This document shows, one piece after another, positions 61,254-64,000 of a stretch of 64,000 nt of DNA (its first letter is position 1; every line of letters begins with the position of its first letter). The notes under the pieces were generated by a model that was not told the DNA's origin, did not search any database, and saw nothing but the letters and a program-made list of their open reading frames with translations. The DNA lies in NCBI GenBank assembly GCA_039028635.1, contig JBCCHV010000001.1, positions 186,001 through 250,000 of the forward strand. Direction: 5' to 3'. The DNA is from Acidobacteriota bacterium (GTDB lineage: Bacteria > Acidobacteriota > Thermoanaerobaculia > Multivoradales > JBCCEF01). Both the position numbers and the translations under genes were made by a program.

Positions 61254-62024
61254 ATGGAACCGAAACAGATCGTCCTCAGCGCCTTCGCCGCCCTCTTTTC
61301 CGACTTCGATCCGCAAGCCGCCGAGCAGCATCTGGCACCAGGCTACGTGCAACACAACCCGGCGGTGCCGACCGGCGCAGCGCCGATTCTGGGACTGCTG
61401 CCAGCATTGCGCGACAGCGGCCTGAAGGTCGAGACCCACCGCGTCCTCGCCGACGGCGACTATGTCGCCTTGCACAACACCTACCGCAATGCCCAGGCCT
61501 TCGGCGCCGACGAGATGGTGGCCTTCGACATCTTCCGGGTCGAGGACGGGCGAGTCGCCGAGCACTGGGACAACCTCGCCGCGGTGACGCCGCCGAACCC
61601 CTCCGGCCGCAGCCAGACGGACGGCCCGACGGAGATCTCCGACCGCGACCAGACCGCCGCCAACAAGGCTCTGGTCAGCGACTTCGTCGCCACCGTCCTG
61701 CGCGACGGTGAGGTCGACCGCATCACCGACTTCGTCTCAACCGAAACCTACCTGCAACACAACAGCCAGATCGCCGACGGCCTCGAAGGACTCGGCGCGG
61801 CCCTCGCCGCCTGGGCCGAGCAGGGCATCACCATGAGCTACCGCGAGACCCACCTGGTGATCGCCGAGGGCAACTTCGTGCTCACCGCTTCGGAAGGCGA
61901 TCTCGGGGGAGAGACGATGGCCTTCTATGACCTCTTCCGGGTCGCCGACGGCAAGATCGTCGAGCACTGGGACGTGATTTCCCCGATTCCCGCCGAGATG
62001 GCCCACGACAACGGCAAGTTCTGA
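61254..62024 (+). CDS. Two-domain SnoaL-like (NTF2-fold) protein
   Basis: A 256-residue protein built of two SnoaL-like domains (about 1-125 and 135-256). Each has a YxQHN motif (YVQHNPAV, YLQHNSQI) and a 'FDIFRVEDGRVAEHWD' or 'YDLFRVADGKIVEHWD' ending. CAGGAG lies upstream of the ATG at 61254. Such proteins include ester cyclases, hydratases and stress-linked proteins of unknown function; no substrate can be named. Divergent from the AraC gene. Confidence 0.82.
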   Translation: MEPKQIVLSAFAALFSDFDPQAAEQHLAPGYVQHNPAVPTGAAPILGLLPALRDSGLKVETHRVLADGDYVALHNTYRNAQAFGADEMVAFDIFRVEDGRVAEHWDNLAAVTPPNPSGRSQTDGPTEISDRDQTAANKALVSDFVATVLRDGEVDRITDFVSTETYLQHNSQIADGLEGLGAALAAWAEQGITMSYRETHLVIAEGNFVLTASEGDLGGETMAFYDLFRVADGKIVEHWDVISPIPAEMAHDNGKF

Positions 62025-62043
62025 GCTCTGCGGGTGGCGAAAG

Positions 62044-62075
62044 GCCCCGGTCGGTGCGCAGCGCGGCCGGGGCCG
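62044..62075 (+). terminator. GC hairpin after the SnoaL-like gene
   Basis: GGCCCCGG (62044-62051) pairs with CCGGGGCC (62068-62075), preceded by AAA, 20 bases after the stop codon. A second GC-rich hairpin of C and G runs follows at about 62081-62098. Confidence 0.5.
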
Positions 62076-62191
62076 CCGTCCCCCCGCGCGGCGGGGGATG
62101 GGCTCGCCGAAGCGCTATCAGATGAGAACCGCAGAGACTCGCCAAGGAAGAGGCGGTGGGTCCGCAATCATCAGTCGATATCTCCTAGAAC

Positions 62192-62218
62192 TTGATTTTT
62201 GACTAATCAAAATATAGT
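62192..62218 (+). promoter_or_regulatory. AT-rich promoter and dyad upstream of the TonB receptor
   Basis: TTGATT (62192-62197) and AATCAA (62205-62210) are inverted repeats with a 7-base spacer. TATAGT (62213-62218) could be a -10 box with TTGATT as -35 at slightly short spacing. It lies 56 bases upstream of the receptor start in a region otherwise GC-rich. Its symmetry suggests a regulator site; it does not match a Fur box well. Confidence 0.4.
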
Positions 62219-62273
62219 CTTCGCTTGACCGTATCCGAGGGCAATGCCCAAGATCCGAGCGAGGACCGAACCG

Positions 62274-64000
62274 ATGAGCACTTTGCGCACCCTGACCCTG
62301 ACTCTGACCCTGCTCCTCCTGACCGTGCCGGCATTGGCTGCGGATGCCGAGGAGTGTGATCTGCGCGCCACCATCGTCGACGGCAACCAGCAGCCGGTGA
62401 GCGACGCGGTGCTGCATCTGCTCGACGCCGATGTCGAGCTGACCAGCGATGGCGCCGGCGTGGTCTGCGCCCCGCGGGTGCCCGACGGACGGCAGACCCT
62501 GCTGGTGATCGCCGCCGGTTTCTCGGTTCTCGATGCCACCGTCACCAAGGAAACGGACGCGCCGCTGCTCCTCGAGCTCGAGCTGACGCCGGCCTTCGGC
62601 GAGGAGATCGTGGTCACCGGCACGCGCACCGCCAAACGCTTGGCGGAGACGCCGGTGCATGTACAGCGCATCTCGCGCGACAGCATCGAGGCTTCCGCCT
62701 CTCGCACCCTCGCCGACGCCATCGAGCTGACCCCCGGCGTGCGCATCGAGAGCAACTGCCAGAACTGCAACTTCTCGCAGGTGCGCATGCTCGGCCTCGA
62801 GGGTCCCTACTCCCAGATCCTGGTCGACGGCCAGCCGACGGTGTCCTCCCTGGCGCTGGTCTACGGAGTCGAGCAGTTTCCCGCCAGCGCCCTCGAAAAC
62901 ATCGAGGTGGTCAAGGGTGGGGGAGCGGCAATCTACGGTGCCGGCGCCGTCGGTGGGGTGATCAATCTGATTCCCCATTCGCCCCTCGACACCCACTTCG
63001 CCCTCGACGCCCGTGGCCTGCGCACCGGCGGCGAGGCCGGCTACAGCCTGTCGGCGATGGCCGATTGGAGCCCGCGCCAGCGGCGCACCGGCTTCTCCTT
63101 CATCGCCCAGCTCGACGAGGTCGACCCGGCGGACCTCGACGGTGACGGCTTCACCGAGGTCACCAGCCGCGAGCTGACCACCTTCGGGGTGCGCGGCGAG
63201 CACTACCTGCTGGCGGACCAGGCGCGCCTCAGCGGTGAGCTCAACTTCACCGATGCCCGGCGGCGCGGTGGCGACCTCGTCCGCTTCGACCGGCGTCCCG
63301 ACGAGACCGCTCTGACGGAGGAGATCAGCACCGAGCGCCTCGGCCTGTCCCTCGGCTTTCTGCACACCGTCTCGGCACGCTTCGACTACCGCCTCGCCGG
63401 CTCCTATGCCGACACCTCGCGCGACTCCTACTACGGCGGCGGCTTCGATCCCAACGCCTACGGCACCACCGAGAACCCGCTCTGGATCCTCGACTCGCAG
63501 GCCAACCTCTACCACTCCAGGGGCACCTACAGCTTCGGCGCCAGCTACAGCCGCGACGAGATCGACGACCGCCAGCCCGGCTACGACCGCCTGCTGCAGG
63601 AGAGCAACAGCAATCTCGGCGTCTACGTCCAGGACGACCGCACCCTGGGCGACAAGGTGACGGTGATCTACGGCCTGCGCGCCGACGACCACTCGGCGCT
63701 GCCCGATCCGGTGCTGCTGCCGCGACTGGCGGCGATGCTGGCGCCGCGCGACGACGTCACCGTGCGCCTGTCCTACGCCCAGGGCTTCCGCGCTCCGGTG
63801 ACCTTCGACGAGGATCTCCACATCGAGCTCGCCGGTGGCGAAGCGCAGGTCATCCGGCCCGCCGCCGACCTCGTCGAGGAGCGCTCGGACGCCTACTTGC
63901 TGTCCGTCGAGTGGCGGCCGACCTTCGGGCGCAAGGGCAGCGCCGCGCTCGAGGTCGCCGGCTTCCGCACCGACCTCGAAGACCTCTTCGACGTCATCGA
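62274..64000 (+). CDS. TonB-dependent outer-membrane receptor (3' truncated by window edge)
   Basis: The first 575 residues of a receptor that runs off the window. Signal peptide (1-22, built of a T-L repeat), a CarboxypepD-like beta domain (about 28-100), TonB-box-like EEIVVTGTR (110-118), a plug domain with 'LVDGQP' and 'GAAIYGAGAVGGVINL', then beta-barrel strands. The plug has an unusual ESNCQNCNFSQVRM segment (C162-x2-C165), seen in a subgroup of receptors. GAGG lies about 9 bases before the ATG. The substrate is unknown; BtuB/Cir-type layout suggests a metal complex or cofactor. Confidence 0.9.
   Translation, partial: MSTLRTLTLTLTLLLLTVPALAADAEECDLRATIVDGNQQPVSDAVLHLLDADVELTSDGAGVVCAPRVPDGRQTLLVIAAGFSVLDATVTKETDAPLLLELELTPAFGEEIVVTGTRTAKRLAETPVHVQRISRDSIEASASRTLADAIELTPGVRIESNCQNCNFSQVRMLGLEGPYSQILVDGQPTVSSLALVYGVEQFPASALENIEVVKGGGAAIYGAGAVGGVINLIPHSPLDTHFALDARGLRTGGEAGYSLSAMADWSPRQRRTGFSFIAQLDEVDPADLDGDGFTEVTSRELTTFGVRGEHYLLADQARLSGELNFTDARRRGGDLVRFDRRPDETALTEEISTERLGLSLGFLHTVSARFDYRLAGSYADTSRDSYYGGGFDPNAYGTTENPLWILDSQANLYHSRGTYSFGASYSRDEIDDRQPGYDRLLQESNSNLGVYVQDDRTLGDKVTVIYGLRADDHSALPDPVLLPRLAAMLAPRDDVTVRLSYAQGFRAPVTFDEDLHIELAGGEAQVIRPAADLVEERSDAYLLSVEWRPTFGRKGSAALEVAGFRTDLEDLFDVI

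Noticed and set aside
62280-62330. CTGACC-type hexamer repeat in the TonB receptor signal peptide, possible phase-variation tract
   Set aside because: The unit is 6 bases and imperfect, so slippage would keep the frame; it simply encodes a Thr/Leu-rich signal peptide.
62118-63821. Long minus-strand open frame opposite the TonB receptor
   Set aside because: The + strand encodes a signal peptide, TonB box, plug and barrel; the antisense product has no domain.

Overview
The window is high-GC bacterial chromosomal DNA. The organism is Gram-negative with an outer membrane: there is a TonB-dependent receptor, an Mla/MCE lipid-transport cluster and many secreted redox proteins. Ser/Thr kinases fused to TPR tails, an S46 dipeptidyl peptidase, large multicopper and vanadium enzymes and a Bat operon fit an Acidobacteriota-type bacterium (for example a Thermoanaerobaculia-like lineage). 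That placement is an inference from gene content. I see no rRNA, CRISPR array, insertion sequence or prophage; one tRNA-Leu(TAA) is present.

Layout. 1-4040: the tail of a kinase/TPR protein cut by the window edge, a small membrane protein, a secreted tyrosine phosphatase, a GT-C glycosyltransferase and a secreted hypothetical. 4060-7792: tRNA-Leu, a TetR regulator, and a redoxin/cytochrome c/copper monooxygenase/TPR fusion with a palindrome at its promoter. 7793-15236: a complete kinase/TPR paralogue and two tandem vanadium haloperoxidases. 15237-19760: a DinB protein, a PQQ-propeller/pseudo-esterase fusion and ChrA. 19762-25406: a tightly coupled four-gene cassette of one alpha/beta hydrolase and three caspase-fold proteins, with a 30-bp dyad at its promoter. 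25556-34045: a molybdopterin oxidoreductase, a K+ channel, a SCO1/cytochrome c/PCuAC fusion and a giant multicopper oxidase. 34717-43919: a GH25 lysozyme, the MoxR/DUF58/Bat operon, an HD-GYP protein and a HEAT protein. 44110-49478: an alkylmercury-lyase-like gene with an in-frame UGA and a SECIS-like hairpin (a probable selenoprotein), a fatty-acid desaturase, a hybrid histidine kinase and a methyltransferase. 49490-52016: CopC-like/DJ-1 fusion, a DUF2946-like protein and two paralogous Cys-rich secreted peptides. 52096-60075: S46 peptidase, then dnaB-alr-mlaE-mlaF-mlaD. 60250-64000: AraC regulator, SnoaL-like protein and a TonB receptor truncated by the window end.

Functional themes. Copper and extracytoplasmic redox chemistry recur: the PHM-like monooxygenase, the SCO1/PCuAC fusion, the multicopper oxidase, and CopC-like and DUF2946-like proteins. 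The least familiar pieces are the caspase-fold cassette, the putative Sec-containing MerB homologue, and a structured element found twice, each time between convergent genes (10354-10561 and 60072-60253). The two copies share sequence blocks and keep helices whose sequences differ.
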